DNA of 64,000 bases from positions 1 through 64,000 of the forward strand of contig JAIQFC010000025.1 in assembly GCA_020073465.1 (NCBI GenBank), written 5' to 3'. A model generated the notes under the pieces. That model made no database searches. It saw only the letters and a list, made by a program, of their open reading frames with translations, and was not told the origin of the DNA. The stretch comes from Terriglobia bacterium (GTDB taxonomy: Bacteria > Acidobacteriota > Terriglobia > Terriglobales > Acidobacteriaceae). Below, one piece after another: positions 33,101 to 40,396 of this stretch (position 1 is the first letter of the stretch; the number at the start of each line of letters is the position of its first letter). A program made the translations under genes and the position numbers.

Positions 33101-34620
33101 CGCTGGCCACGATCGAACGCATTCCCAAGCACCACGGCCATCTGCTGAACTGGTATGACACGCGTACGCTGGAGCCATTTCCGCCGCCGTTCATCTCATC
33201 GGTGGATAGCGGCAACCTGCTGGCTTCGCTCTGGACGCTGCAGCAGGGATGCCTCGACCGCCTGCGCCAGCCTCTATTGCAGTCGAAGTTGGCGGAAGGC
33301 TTCGTCGATTGCCTGGAGGCTCTGGCGGAAATGCGCGCGATTCCCCGCAAGGGCTTCTCACGTTGCGAAGTGGATCTGCGCAGCGAGAACTGGTTGCCGG
33401 CAATCCTAGCTTTGCCGGATGCAACGCTCGATGAGGCAAATGCGGGCCTGCAGTTCAAGCGCGCTGCGGACGCCAGCTGGTTCCGAAACGAGGCTCGGGC
33501 GCGGTTGGGGAACATCCAGAATGTGGTGCGCTTGTACGCTCCCTGGTGGCTGCCGGAGTTTGCGCCGCTGCGCAGTGACTCCGCCCTCGGCGCAATGCTG
33601 GCCGAGCAGGTCTCGCTGCAATTGCTGCCGGCGTTCCTCGACGCGTTGCAGGAGCAGCTCTGCCAGTTGCCTCCTGAGAAGGATGAGAACAGAGTGCTCT
33701 ACGAGCGTCTTCTGCTCATGCTTCCCGAAGTCCGCAGCAACACGCTGCGGCTGATCGCAGATTTGAAATCCCTGGCCGCGGATGCTGGAAAACTGGCTGA
33801 CGGCATGGATTTCGCCTTCCTGCTGAACCCGCGGCGGCAGCTGATGTCGGTGGGCTTCGATGTGCAGACGAACGAGCTGCAGCCGGCCTGCTACGACCTG
33901 CTCGCCACCGAATCGCGTACCGCGGTGTTTGCCGCGATCGCCAAGGAAGACATTCCCCAGGACAGCTGGTTCCACCTGGGCCGCGGACATACGCTCGACC
34001 GCGGGCGCCCGGTCCTGCTCTCCTGGACAGGGACGATGTTCGAGTACCTGATGCCGGCGTTGTGGATGCGGACGTATCCCGACACGCTGCTGGATCGCAG
34101 CCGGGTTGCGGCGGTGCGGTCGCAGCAGGCCTATGCCGCAAACCGGCGGATTCCATGGGGGATTTCCGAGTCGGCGTATTACAAGCTCGACGAGGCGGGG
34201 AATTACCAGTACCGCGCTTTTGGACTCCCGCAACTGGCGATGAGGAAGACGGATTCGAACCCGCTGGTGATCTCGCCCTATTCGACGTTTCTGGCGCTGA
34301 ACGTCGATGCTTCGGCGGCGTTGAGCAACCTGCGGCGCATGGAGTCGATGGGATGGTTCGGCTCTCACGGATTCTATGAGGCGGCGGACTACAGCATCTT
34401 GCGCAGCCGCTTCCGTTGGTCGCGTTGCCAGCTGGTGCGGTGCTGGATGGCGCACCACCAGGGCATGAGCCTGCTGTCGCTGGCGAACTTCCTTGGCGAT
34501 AACGTGGTGCAGCGCTGGTTCCATTGCGACCGGCGAGTGCAGGCGACGCAGCTTCTGCTGCACGAAAAGCCGGTTTCTCACGTGCGGCCTTCGGAAATCC
34601 CCTACGTCAAGGTAGCGTGA
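30148..34620 (+). CDS. cyclic beta-1,2-glucan synthase homologue without the GH94 domain (NdvB-like)
   Basis: 1490 aa; family members usually exceed 2700. The N-terminal helical region is followed by paired membrane helices (about 325-385). The GT84-type glycosyltransferase has VITLDSDTELPRGAAQRM (about 533-550) and NRRKHRWLRGDWQ (about 680), with further helices at about 726-775, 793-826 and 853-895. Then comes the (alpha/alpha)6 glucoamylase-like domain (about 950-1470; GH189-like: SSVDSGNLLASLWTLQQG, PWGISESAYYKLDEAGNYQYRAFGLPQLAMRK, WMAHHQGMSLLSLAN). The protein then stops at SEIPYVKVA. The GH94 phosphorylase domain that controls chain length in Brucella/Agrobacterium enzymes is absent, and the next gene is a protease. 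ATG 30148 has a CAGGGA leader. It synthesises beta-1,2-glucan from UDP-glucose at the inner membrane by inference. Confidence 0.88.
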   Translation: MPQNKHIESIAEDESMPGTVRDLSSPETLRAEGADFASHLGWLPGTTRSNTFSERCRRVRTTLRQVFASVETKFKQSPTEDVRWLRDNITLIFSELASVTTEVKPFRTLPHIRTPKGKIVPRAFALAKYFLDSAGYQFSDSAFASFCQGFQDHATLDLRELWALAPSLKLALLEQVAMRGRRALEAPAGENLGVGVCVRSLREVAQAHWKVVIEPLILFDQVLRQDPAGAYAGMDFESRSLYRNELARMAGRSDCTETEVAREALALAQQSHAKTYRDPRARARESHVGYYLVAEGRALLGQKVGCKHNFVQNLRALLRRHPDEFFLPGVAVLTFAIITGILLWLTPPSVSPLLVLFSMLILLLPSSQSAVLLMNYLVTALLPAKILPKLDFSEGIPDGCVTLVAVPTLLRSEKQVRGLVEDLEVRFLGNHDPNIHFALLSDLPDSDEPAPEDDPLIDLCASLIRELNGKYAGQQMGSFFLLHRHRVYNPREKGWMGWERKRGKLLDLNKLLRGQYDSFPVKVGDLSILPTVRFVITLDSDTELPRGAAQRMAGTLAHPLNQAIIDPGKNIVVAGYGILQPRVGVSVHSTANSRLAAIYAGETGFDIYTRAVSDAYQDLYGEGSFTGKGIYEVDTVHRVLDRRFPRNALLSHDLIEGAYARSGLASDIEVIEDYPSHYSAYNRRKHRWLRGDWQIAGWLASQVPEESGARVPNPISLVSRWKIFDNLRRSLVEPATFVLLLFGWLVPTGRPVRWTFAAIGILFIPVCFQLIFGLVKAAVEKKPSTAHEAVDTFFTSNFTMLLTLVFLAHQMLLSLDAVARVLVRRMVTRERLLEWETADEAESAGRRTPIDRYLNWMPVLALAVGLLVWLVQPHSSLAAFPVLALWASSKLVSLWLNESPNPRNELPRRDIEFLRNAALHTWRYFSEYSTAEHNWLIPDNVQEEPARIATRFSPTNVGLLLNARQVACEFGYLTVPELAELTRRTLATIERIPKHHGHLLNWYDTRTLEPFPPPFISSVDSGNLLASLWTLQQGCLDRLRQPLLQSKLAEGFVDCLEALAEMRAIPRKGFSRCEVDLRSENWLPAILALPDATLDEANAGLQFKRAADASWFRNEARARLGNIQNVVRLYAPWWLPEFAPLRSDSALGAMLAEQVSLQLLPAFLDALQEQLCQLPPEKDENRVLYERLLLMLPEVRSNTLRLIADLKSLAADAGKLADGMDFAFLLNPRRQLMSVGFDVQTNELQPACYDLLATESRTAVFAAIAKEDIPQDSWFHLGRGHTLDRGRPVLLSWTGTMFEYLMPALWMRTYPDTLLDRSRVAAVRSQQAYAANRRIPWGISESAYYKLDEAGNYQYRAFGLPQLAMRKTDSNPLVISPYSTFLALNVDASAALSNLRRMESMGWFGSHGFYEAADYSILRSRFRWSRCQLVRCWMAHHQGMSLLSLANFLGDNVVQRWFHCDRRVQATQLLLHEKPVSHVRPSEIPYVKVA

Positions 34621-34738
34621 GATGTACATCCAGGAGGAACTGGGGGAATCCTGTGATTGCGGCCAAGGAGCGCAAGCGGCGGGGTGTTGCGGTGTTTTGT
34701 CAAGTTTTGGTCTTCATACAACCCGACGCACAACAATC

Positions 34739-34767
34739 TTGATCAGAGAAGGGATAAGCCGTATAAA
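34739..34767 (+). promoter_or_regulatory. sigma-70-type promoter of the S53 peptidase gene
   Basis: TTGATC and TATAAA are separated by 17 bases, 42 bases ahead of the ATG at 34810. It suggests the protease has its own transcript rather than reading from the glucan synthase. Confidence 0.5.
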
Positions 34768-34809
34768 GTTAGGCTGCCTCAAATACGCCGGATCTGCCAC
34801 GGAGTGTGT

Positions 34810-37773
34810 ATGCGACCCTTTCGGGCCTTGGTGTTGTTCTTCTTCATCGTAACCCTGCTCTCCCCGCTAACTTTTGCCGTCCAGCCCGACCGTATCGCGG
34901 GCGTGATTGATTCCAGCCAGATGGTCACGCTATCGAGAGGCGTGCATCCCAAGGCGCAGCTGAAATATGACCAAGGTCTGGTGGAACCGTCCTTCCGGCT
35001 GAACTATGTCACGTTGCTGACTGTTCCCTCGGCGAGCCAAAAAAAGGCTCTAGCCAAGCTCGTAGCCGAACAACAAGATCCGAAATCGCCGAATTACCAC
35101 AAGTGGCTCACGCCGGAGCAGTACGCTGATCGCTTTGGGCTCAGCCAGGGCGATGTGGAGAGGATCAAGACCTGGCTCGAGTCGCAGGGATTGGGCATCA
35201 CGAAGGTCGCTCGCGCCCGCAACTGGATCGTCTTCAACGGCACGGCTGATCAGGTGCAACGGGCGTTTCAGACCCAGATTCACCGCTACAACGTGGATGG
35301 CGAGATGCACTTCGCCAATGCGACGGCACCGGCAATCCCTGCGGCGCTATCCGGGATCGCGACTGGATTCCGCGGCCTGCACGATTTCCGCCCGAAGCCG
35401 ATGGGTATCCGGAGCGCCGGCGCTCGCCCGTTTTACAACAGCTCAGCGTTCGGAGACCTGGTGGCTCCCGGCGACGTGAAAACCATCTATGGCATCGATG
35501 CGCTGTACACGCAGGGAATCGATGGCACGGGACAGAAGATCGCGGTCGCGGGCCAGACGGACATCTTTCTGGAGGATATTGCTGACTTCCGCTCCGGATT
35601 CGGTCTTTCCGCCATCAATTGCACAACGAACTCCAGTGGGGTTATCACCGCCTGCAACACCAGCAACTTCCAGTACGTGCAGGCTACGACTTCTGATCCC
35701 GGGGTCTCTCCCGGCGACCTTAGCGAGGCCGATCTCGACATTGAATGGTCGGGCGCCGTGGCCCGCAACGCCCAGATCATCTATGTGAATGCTGCCCAAA
35801 GCGCAGGTGGAGCCTTTGACGCGTACTATGATGCCATCGACAACAATCGTGCGCCGGTGATCAGTTTGAGTTACGGCACGTGCGAGCGCTTCGACTCGGC
35901 CGAAGGCTTTATCGATTCCGATGAAGCCGAATTGGCTTTTGGCAACTCGGAAGGCATTACGATCGTGAACTCTTCCGGCGACTCTGGAGCCGCCGAATGC
36001 GACTTCAACAGCAAACTGGCAAAGAACGGCCTGGCCGTAGCCTATCCTGCGAGCAGCCCGGAAGTGACCGGCATCGGTGGGACGTTACTGCCTTATCCTT
36101 CCAGCTACGACGGCACGCACTTTGGCACGATCAATGGGCCCGATGGCGGAACTGCGCTGGGCTATATCTCCGAGACGGTCTGGAACGACGACACCGAAAT
36201 CGCGAATTTTTGCCAGCTCAACCCCTCCAGCAGTTTCTGCACCTCGCGGGGGATTGTGGACGCGCATACGGCGCAGACGGCCCTTGGAATTTCGTCGACG
36301 GGCGGCGGCGCCAGCAACTGCTTCACCACGAACGTGAGCGGAGTATGCACGGGCGGATTTGCTCAGCCTTCCTGGCAGACGGTGACCGTCTCCGGTCAGG
36401 CCGCGGTGCGCTTTTCGCCCGATGTCTCGCTGATGGCATCCCCGAATTTCCCTGGCTTCATCTTCTGCACGCAACTGTCGGAACTCAACCAGGCGGGCAC
36501 TGGAAGCGGGTGTGCCCCTGGCGGAGTCGCGGGTATTACAAGTGCCGTTAATAACTTTACTTCTATCATTGGAGGCACTTCCGCATCAGCCCCGGTTTTT
36601 GCGGGTATGGTGGCATTGCTTAATCAGTACCTGGGGAATGCGAACGGACTCGGCAACGCGAATCCCATGCTGTACCAGCTTGCGGCAACGGCGGGCTCGG
36701 CGTTTCATGACATTACCGTTGGGAATAACAAAGTTTACTGCACGCCGAGCACACCTGCGGGTCAGCCTACAGCTGTGCAGTGTCCGGCGGCGGGAGTCTT
36801 CGGTTACAGCGCGAGCACGGGCTACGATCTGGTGACGGGATTAGGCTCCGTGAACCTGGGAAACTTGGCTGTTGCCTGGGCCAACCCTCCTGACTTTCAA
36901 TTTGGATCTGGCGCTTTGGTCACCAGTGTGCCAGCGGGTCAGAACGCTCCAATCACACTCACGGTCACGCCTGTGAACGGTTTCAGTCAGACTACAACCT
37001 TTGGTTGCTCCGGTTTGCCAACAGGGGCGAGTTGCAGTTTCAACCCCCCCAGTGTTGTGCCGAGTGGTGCGCCTGTGACGACCACGTTAACCCTGAAAAC
37101 CAGCGCAAACATGGCACCAAGCGGTCCCACTACCGTGAGCATAACGGCAACCACGGGGGTTTTGAGCCAGCTCAGTCGTTCGGTAACCGATGACTTGACG
37201 GTACAGGCGACCACCGAGAGCTTTACCTTGACCCCCGGCGTGGCAACGATCACGCTGGCCCCGGGCGCCTCAACCGGAAACACGAATGGACTTACGGTCG
37301 ACGACGGTGGCACTGGTTTCCTGGTAGTCAGCGGCGGCAACACTACCACCGCGCTGCCGTTGACCTACACCTGCGCGATTACACCGACGGCTGCGGAGGC
37401 AAGCTGCGCGGTGAGTCCAAGTCCAGGGAGTGTCATCAACCCGACGGTGAGCATCAGAACCACCGCGCCCACGGGGAGATTGAATTCACCATTTGAGCGC
37501 GGGAACCGCATCTTCTATGCGATGCTGCTTCCCGGCCTGTTTGGAATTGTGCTTGCCGCGGGGTCACGACGCCGGGGCATGCGTATGCTCGGCCTGATTG
37601 TGGTGCTCGGGTGCTCCACGATGTGGATGGGCGCGTGCGGCGGCAGCGGCGGTGGCGGCGGCCACAAGGATCCAGGCACTCCCGCTGGGAATTACACCGT
37701 AACGGTGAATGCAACCACCGGCGGCGCGAGCCCGCTGACGGGGTCAACGTCGTTTGCCTTGGTTGTGCAGTAG
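34810..37773 (+). CDS. kumamolisin-like S53 family serine-carboxyl peptidase
   Basis: 987 aa. A signal peptide covers about residues 1-23 (FRALVLFFFIVTLLSPLTFAV). A pro-kumamolisin activation domain follows (about 40-200, WLTPEQYADRFGLSQGDVERI). The catalytic domain (about 220-700) has DLDIEWSGA (Glu/Asp pair, about 309-313), SSGDSGAAECD (oxyanion Asp, about 390) and GGTSASAPVFAG (nucleophile Ser about 591). After it come Ig-like/beta repeats and a hydrophobic, Arg-flanked stretch (FYAMLLPGLFGIVLAAGSRRRG, then LGLIVVLGCSTMW with a Cys), followed by a Gly-rich segment and another beta module, so the protein may be surface-anchored. ATG 34810 is preferred over an upstream frame because it starts the signal peptide. 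It degrades protein in acidic surroundings. Confidence 0.9.
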   Translation: MRPFRALVLFFFIVTLLSPLTFAVQPDRIAGVIDSSQMVTLSRGVHPKAQLKYDQGLVEPSFRLNYVTLLTVPSASQKKALAKLVAEQQDPKSPNYHKWLTPEQYADRFGLSQGDVERIKTWLESQGLGITKVARARNWIVFNGTADQVQRAFQTQIHRYNVDGEMHFANATAPAIPAALSGIATGFRGLHDFRPKPMGIRSAGARPFYNSSAFGDLVAPGDVKTIYGIDALYTQGIDGTGQKIAVAGQTDIFLEDIADFRSGFGLSAINCTTNSSGVITACNTSNFQYVQATTSDPGVSPGDLSEADLDIEWSGAVARNAQIIYVNAAQSAGGAFDAYYDAIDNNRAPVISLSYGTCERFDSAEGFIDSDEAELAFGNSEGITIVNSSGDSGAAECDFNSKLAKNGLAVAYPASSPEVTGIGGTLLPYPSSYDGTHFGTINGPDGGTALGYISETVWNDDTEIANFCQLNPSSSFCTSRGIVDAHTAQTALGISSTGGGASNCFTTNVSGVCTGGFAQPSWQTVTVSGQAAVRFSPDVSLMASPNFPGFIFCTQLSELNQAGTGSGCAPGGVAGITSAVNNFTSIIGGTSASAPVFAGMVALLNQYLGNANGLGNANPMLYQLAATAGSAFHDITVGNNKVYCTPSTPAGQPTAVQCPAAGVFGYSASTGYDLVTGLGSVNLGNLAVAWANPPDFQFGSGALVTSVPAGQNAPITLTVTPVNGFSQTTTFGCSGLPTGASCSFNPPSVVPSGAPVTTTLTLKTSANMAPSGPTTVSITATTGVLSQLSRSVTDDLTVQATTESFTLTPGVATITLAPGASTGNTNGLTVDDGGTGFLVVSGGNTTTALPLTYTCAITPTAAEASCAVSPSPGSVINPTVSIRTTAPTGRLNSPFERGNRIFYAMLLPGLFGIVLAAGSRRRGMRMLGLIVVLGCSTMWMGACGGSGGGGGHKDPGTPAGNYTVTVNATTGGASPLTGSTSFALVVQ

Positions 37774-37789
37774 CTGAGCAGTGATTTCG

Positions 37790-37823
37790 AAGGCGCTCCG
37801 CTGAGGCGGGGCGCCTTTTTTTT
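37790..37823 (+). terminator. Rho-independent terminator of the S53 gene
   Basis: AAGGCGC...GCGCCTT forms a GC-rich stem followed by eight T (TTTTTTTTC). It lies 17 bases after the stop. Confidence 0.85.
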
Positions 37824-37913
37824 CGTGGGTTGCGGCGCTCCATCCCGTTCTTGACGGGGAGGGCACGACTTCCAGAGGTTGCGAAAACTCACTACGCGGA
37901 CGGAGTGTACCTT

Positions 37914-38008
37914 AGCGGCTAAAGCCGCGATTGATTTTGTGGTCCTTGCGGCGCGGCTCGAAGCCGCGCCCTTTCAAAACAGGGGCGCAGCTCGAGTCTT
38001 TCCGCAAC
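37914..38008. repeat. 95-nt two-hairpin dispersed repeat, copy A
   Basis: Starts GCGGCTAAAGCCGCGATTGA, then GCGGCTCGAAGCCGC and CCCTTTCAAAAC, then a CGCAG/TCGAG/TCCGCAAC tail. It aligns almost throughout with 51978-52072; the variable part is the loop between the hairpins. Confidence 0.85.
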
Positions 38009-38326
38009 CTCTTCCAGTCGTGCCCAGAAGCAAGCCCAGAGTGGAGGTTTTACAGTTTGCTGAAAAAACAGTTTTGGTACCCCGGGGGCTAAAGCCCTGA
38101 CAAAAACAAAGGCTTTATCGCAGCGCTGGAAGCGCTGCGCCACCCAAATCGGAGTTTTTTAGGATTCCGTTAGGCACTGAGGAAGTTGCCTCCAAGGGCT
38201 GACCCCGGCGGCTCAAAGCCGCAACTTCCAGCGGCCTGTTCTCGGCACGAGTAGAACTCGTGCCCTTCCCGACTCTCCATCTCCCCAGCATTGAGAATTG
38301 GCTTGTCCGGCGATGTCCTGAATTGA

Positions 38327-38358
38327 ACCACCAAGGACACGAAGGTGCACGAAGGAAA
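38327..38358. repeat. dispersed 32-nt repeat, copy 2
   Basis: Begins ACCACCAAGGACACGAAG; matches 5797-5828 at 30 of 32 positions. Confidence 0.75.
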
Positions 38359-38461
38359 CCCTCGAGGCCCTTGCGGGAATGACCGGCTGGGTACTTCGCA
38401 GTGTGTCCGAGAATCAACGTCAACGGCGGCGGACAAGAATGTCCGCCCCACACGAGCAGCG

Positions 38462-40000
38462 CTAGCTCGTGAGGCGGTCCGAGGAGATAGGCTTCATGGG
38501 CCACACGGCGATTTCGGTTACTGCGCTGCGCGGTCGCGGGGCGATCTTCAGCGGAGTTTGGGGAGCGGTGTAGACGCGCTCGGTGATGGCTGCGGTGTCG
38601 TTGGCGAACAGTTCGAGTACGGAACCGTCTACGAACAAGCGCAAGCGGAGAGGCTGGCCTGCGGGTGCGGCTAGCACGGCATGCGTTTTGTTGATGCTCA
38701 GGTCGCCACCTGTGCCTTCGGGGCGATAGGCAAGGGTGGCGAAGGGTTCGTCAGCTTCTGAGCGCAGTTCGAGCGAGAAGGGATGATTCGCGTCGGGCAC
38801 GAAGGTGACTTCCAACTCGGCGGCGAGGTTGCGGATCCGCATCGCGGCCAGGGATTTCGCTGCGGGTGCGGAATCCAGGGGGCCGCGAACCTGTACGAGT
38901 TCTCCGCGAAAAGTCTCAACCGCGGGCGACGGCGCCATGCGCAGGGTTCCGTCGGGCGCGAGGGTGAGCACGCGGGGAAGGCTCATCACACCGGCCCATC
39001 CGGCGGCTTTGTGTTCTTTCTCGGGACGGGTCTCGGGAATCCAGCCCCACAGGATGCGATTGCCGTCGCGATCGAGCATGGTGCGGGCGGCGTAGTAGGC
39101 GCCGAAATCGACGGTGCCTTCCTTCTCGGGAAGGAAGCGCTGATCTTTGTACTGTCCGACTTTCCAGAAAACTCTCCCCATCGTCGAGATGAGCAGAGCA
39201 TGGCGGTCGCCCAGCGAAAAGAAGTCAGGGCATTCCCACATTTCTCCGGTGTCGACGGGGTTGACGGATTTCGAGGTGCTGGGGGAGCCTTCGATCAAGG
39301 GATGAAGATAAGTCCAGTGACGGAGATCGGTGGAGCGATAGAGCAGAATCGCTCCGCCTTTTCCGGCGACGCCCGAACCCAGAACCATTCTCCACTCATC
39401 GCCTTCGCGCCACAGGCAGGGATCGCGGAAGCCGGTTACGTTCAGGGCGTCGGGAGGACTGCTGAGAATGGGGTCTCGGGCTTTTTGCCAGGTACGCATT
39501 CCATCGTGGGAAATGGCGAGGCACTGGACCTCGCGCCAGGTGTGGGCGCCATCTTTCAGGGTAGCGTCGGACGGAGATGGAGGCGGCGCGACGCCGGTAT
39601 AGATCGCGGTGGGCGTGCCGCGGTCGAGAACGATGGCGCCACTGAAAACTCCGTCGCGGTCATAGCCGTTGGGCGTGGGGGCGATCGCGATGGGCTCGTG
39701 ATGCCAGTGCACCATGTCGGGGCTGGTGCCGTGAGCCCAGTGCATCGATCCCCAGAAGGCTCCGAAGGGATCGTACTGGTAGAACATGTGGTAGCGGCCC
39801 TCGAAAAAGATGGGACCGTTGGGATCGTTCATCCAGTTCGCGGCGGGGAGCAGGTGGAACTGTGGGCGCAGGGGATCGAGAGCCAGGGCTGAGGCCTTCT
39901 TCTCGGCAGACCCGAGGGCGGATATCCACTTCGGCGCGGACAGCGTTACTGCAGTAGTCCCGAGTGCGGCGGTGAAGCGACGACGTGAGATCTTGTGCAT
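38462..40000 (-). CDS. GH32 beta-fructosidase (levanase/invertase type), Tat-exported
   Basis: 512 aa. The N-terminus KISRRRFTAALGTTAVTLSA is a twin-arginine signal, so it acts outside the cytoplasm. The five-bladed propeller carries all GH32 residues: WMNDPNG with the nucleophile Asp (about residue 59), FRDPCL (RDP, transition-state stabiliser) and WECPDFF with the acid/base Glu. A C-terminal beta-sandwich follows (LFVDGSVLELFAND). It cleaves fructosyl bonds in sucrose, levan or inulin; which one cannot be told. ATG 40000 is chosen over 40027 because it begins the Tat signal. It stands alone, with a REP-like repeat upstream. Confidence 0.93.
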   Translation of the reverse strand: MHKISRRRFTAALGTTAVTLSAPKWISALGSAEKKASALALDPLRPQFHLLPAANWMNDPNGPIFFEGRYHMFYQYDPFGAFWGSMHWAHGTSPDMVHWHHEPIAIAPTPNGYDRDGVFSGAIVLDRGTPTAIYTGVAPPPSPSDATLKDGAHTWREVQCLAISHDGMRTWQKARDPILSSPPDALNVTGFRDPCLWREGDEWRMVLGSGVAGKGGAILLYRSTDLRHWTYLHPLIEGSPSTSKSVNPVDTGEMWECPDFFSLGDRHALLISTMGRVFWKVGQYKDQRFLPEKEGTVDFGAYYAARTMLDRDGNRILWGWIPETRPEKEHKAAGWAGVMSLPRVLTLAPDGTLRMAPSPAVETFRGELVQVRGPLDSAPAAKSLAAMRIRNLAAELEVTFVPDANHPFSLELRSEADEPFATLAYRPEGTGGDLSINKTHAVLAAPAGQPLRLRLFVDGSVLELFANDTAAITERVYTAPQTPLKIAPRPRSAVTEIAVWPMKPISSDRLTS

Positions 40001-40100
40001 GAGATGCCTCGTGGGGTCACTGTACACAAAAACGTGCGGATGAAGACAGAGTTGGGCGCGTGCAATGAGAGTTGTGTGTCAATCCAAAACGATTGCGATG

Positions 40101-40153
40101 CGCGCAAGATCCTTCGCTCCGCCTGAAAAGCGGCTACGCTCAGGATGACGCCG
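40101..40153. repeat. dispersed REP-like element (copy 2)
   Basis: The same core as at 12936-12987 (GATCCTTCGCTCCGCCTGAA ... GCTCAGGATGACGCC). Located between the GH32 and mutL starts. Confidence 0.85.
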
Positions 40154-40263
40154 AGATTGAGACGGTTAAGAAATAACCCACAACGCAGCCAGAGGTGCTT
40201 TGCCATGCGGCCCGCCATCTGAGAGACTGGCCACTGACCACTAGCCACTGATCACTTCTCACC

Positions 40264-40323
40264 ATGGGTAAGATTCACGTACTCTCTGAAGTCGTTGCCA
40301 ACAAGATCGCTGCCGGCGAAGTT
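40264..40323 (+). repeat. duplicate of the first 20 codons of mutL
   Basis: Encodes MGKIHVLSEVVANKIAAGEV, exactly the mutL N-terminus at 40397-40456. The two copies differ at five of 60 bases, all synonymous third positions (Leu, Ser, Ile, Ala, Val codons). The frame continues through a hairpin as a 46-codon mini ORF and stops at the TAA inside ATGGGTAA, the start of the real mutL. Confidence 0.92.
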
Positions 40324-40333
40324 GAGGCGTTTT

Positions 40334-40360
40334 GCGGGCGTAAGCGAAGCGGGAGCCCGC
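40334..40360. repeat. 27-nt REP-like hairpin between the two mutL starts
   Basis: GCGGGC at one end and GCCCGC at the other are self-complementary. It matches the reverse complement of 3256-3282 at 25 of 27 bases. A second weak stem (ATCCC/GGGAT) follows. Confidence 0.85.
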
Positions 40361-40396
40361 AGCCGAAATCCCGAGTGAAGCGAGGGATCTCAAGGC

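Larger units (their letters stand above)
37824..38461. other. repeat-rich intergenic island
   Basis: 638 bases with no gene. It holds a two-hairpin repeat (37914-38008), further small hairpins such as GGCGGCTCAAAGCCGC and GCAGCGCTGGAAGCGCTGC, and the 32-nt repeat at 38327-38358. It lies between the convergent S53 and GH32 genes. Confidence 0.7.

Noticed and set aside
33406-34629. 407-codon minus-strand frame within the glucan synthase gene
   Set aside because: Antisense shadow rich in Arg, His and Gln.
38783-39892. 369-codon + strand frame across the GH32 gene
   Set aside because: Gly-rich shadow opposite an intact GH32 enzyme with Tat signal.
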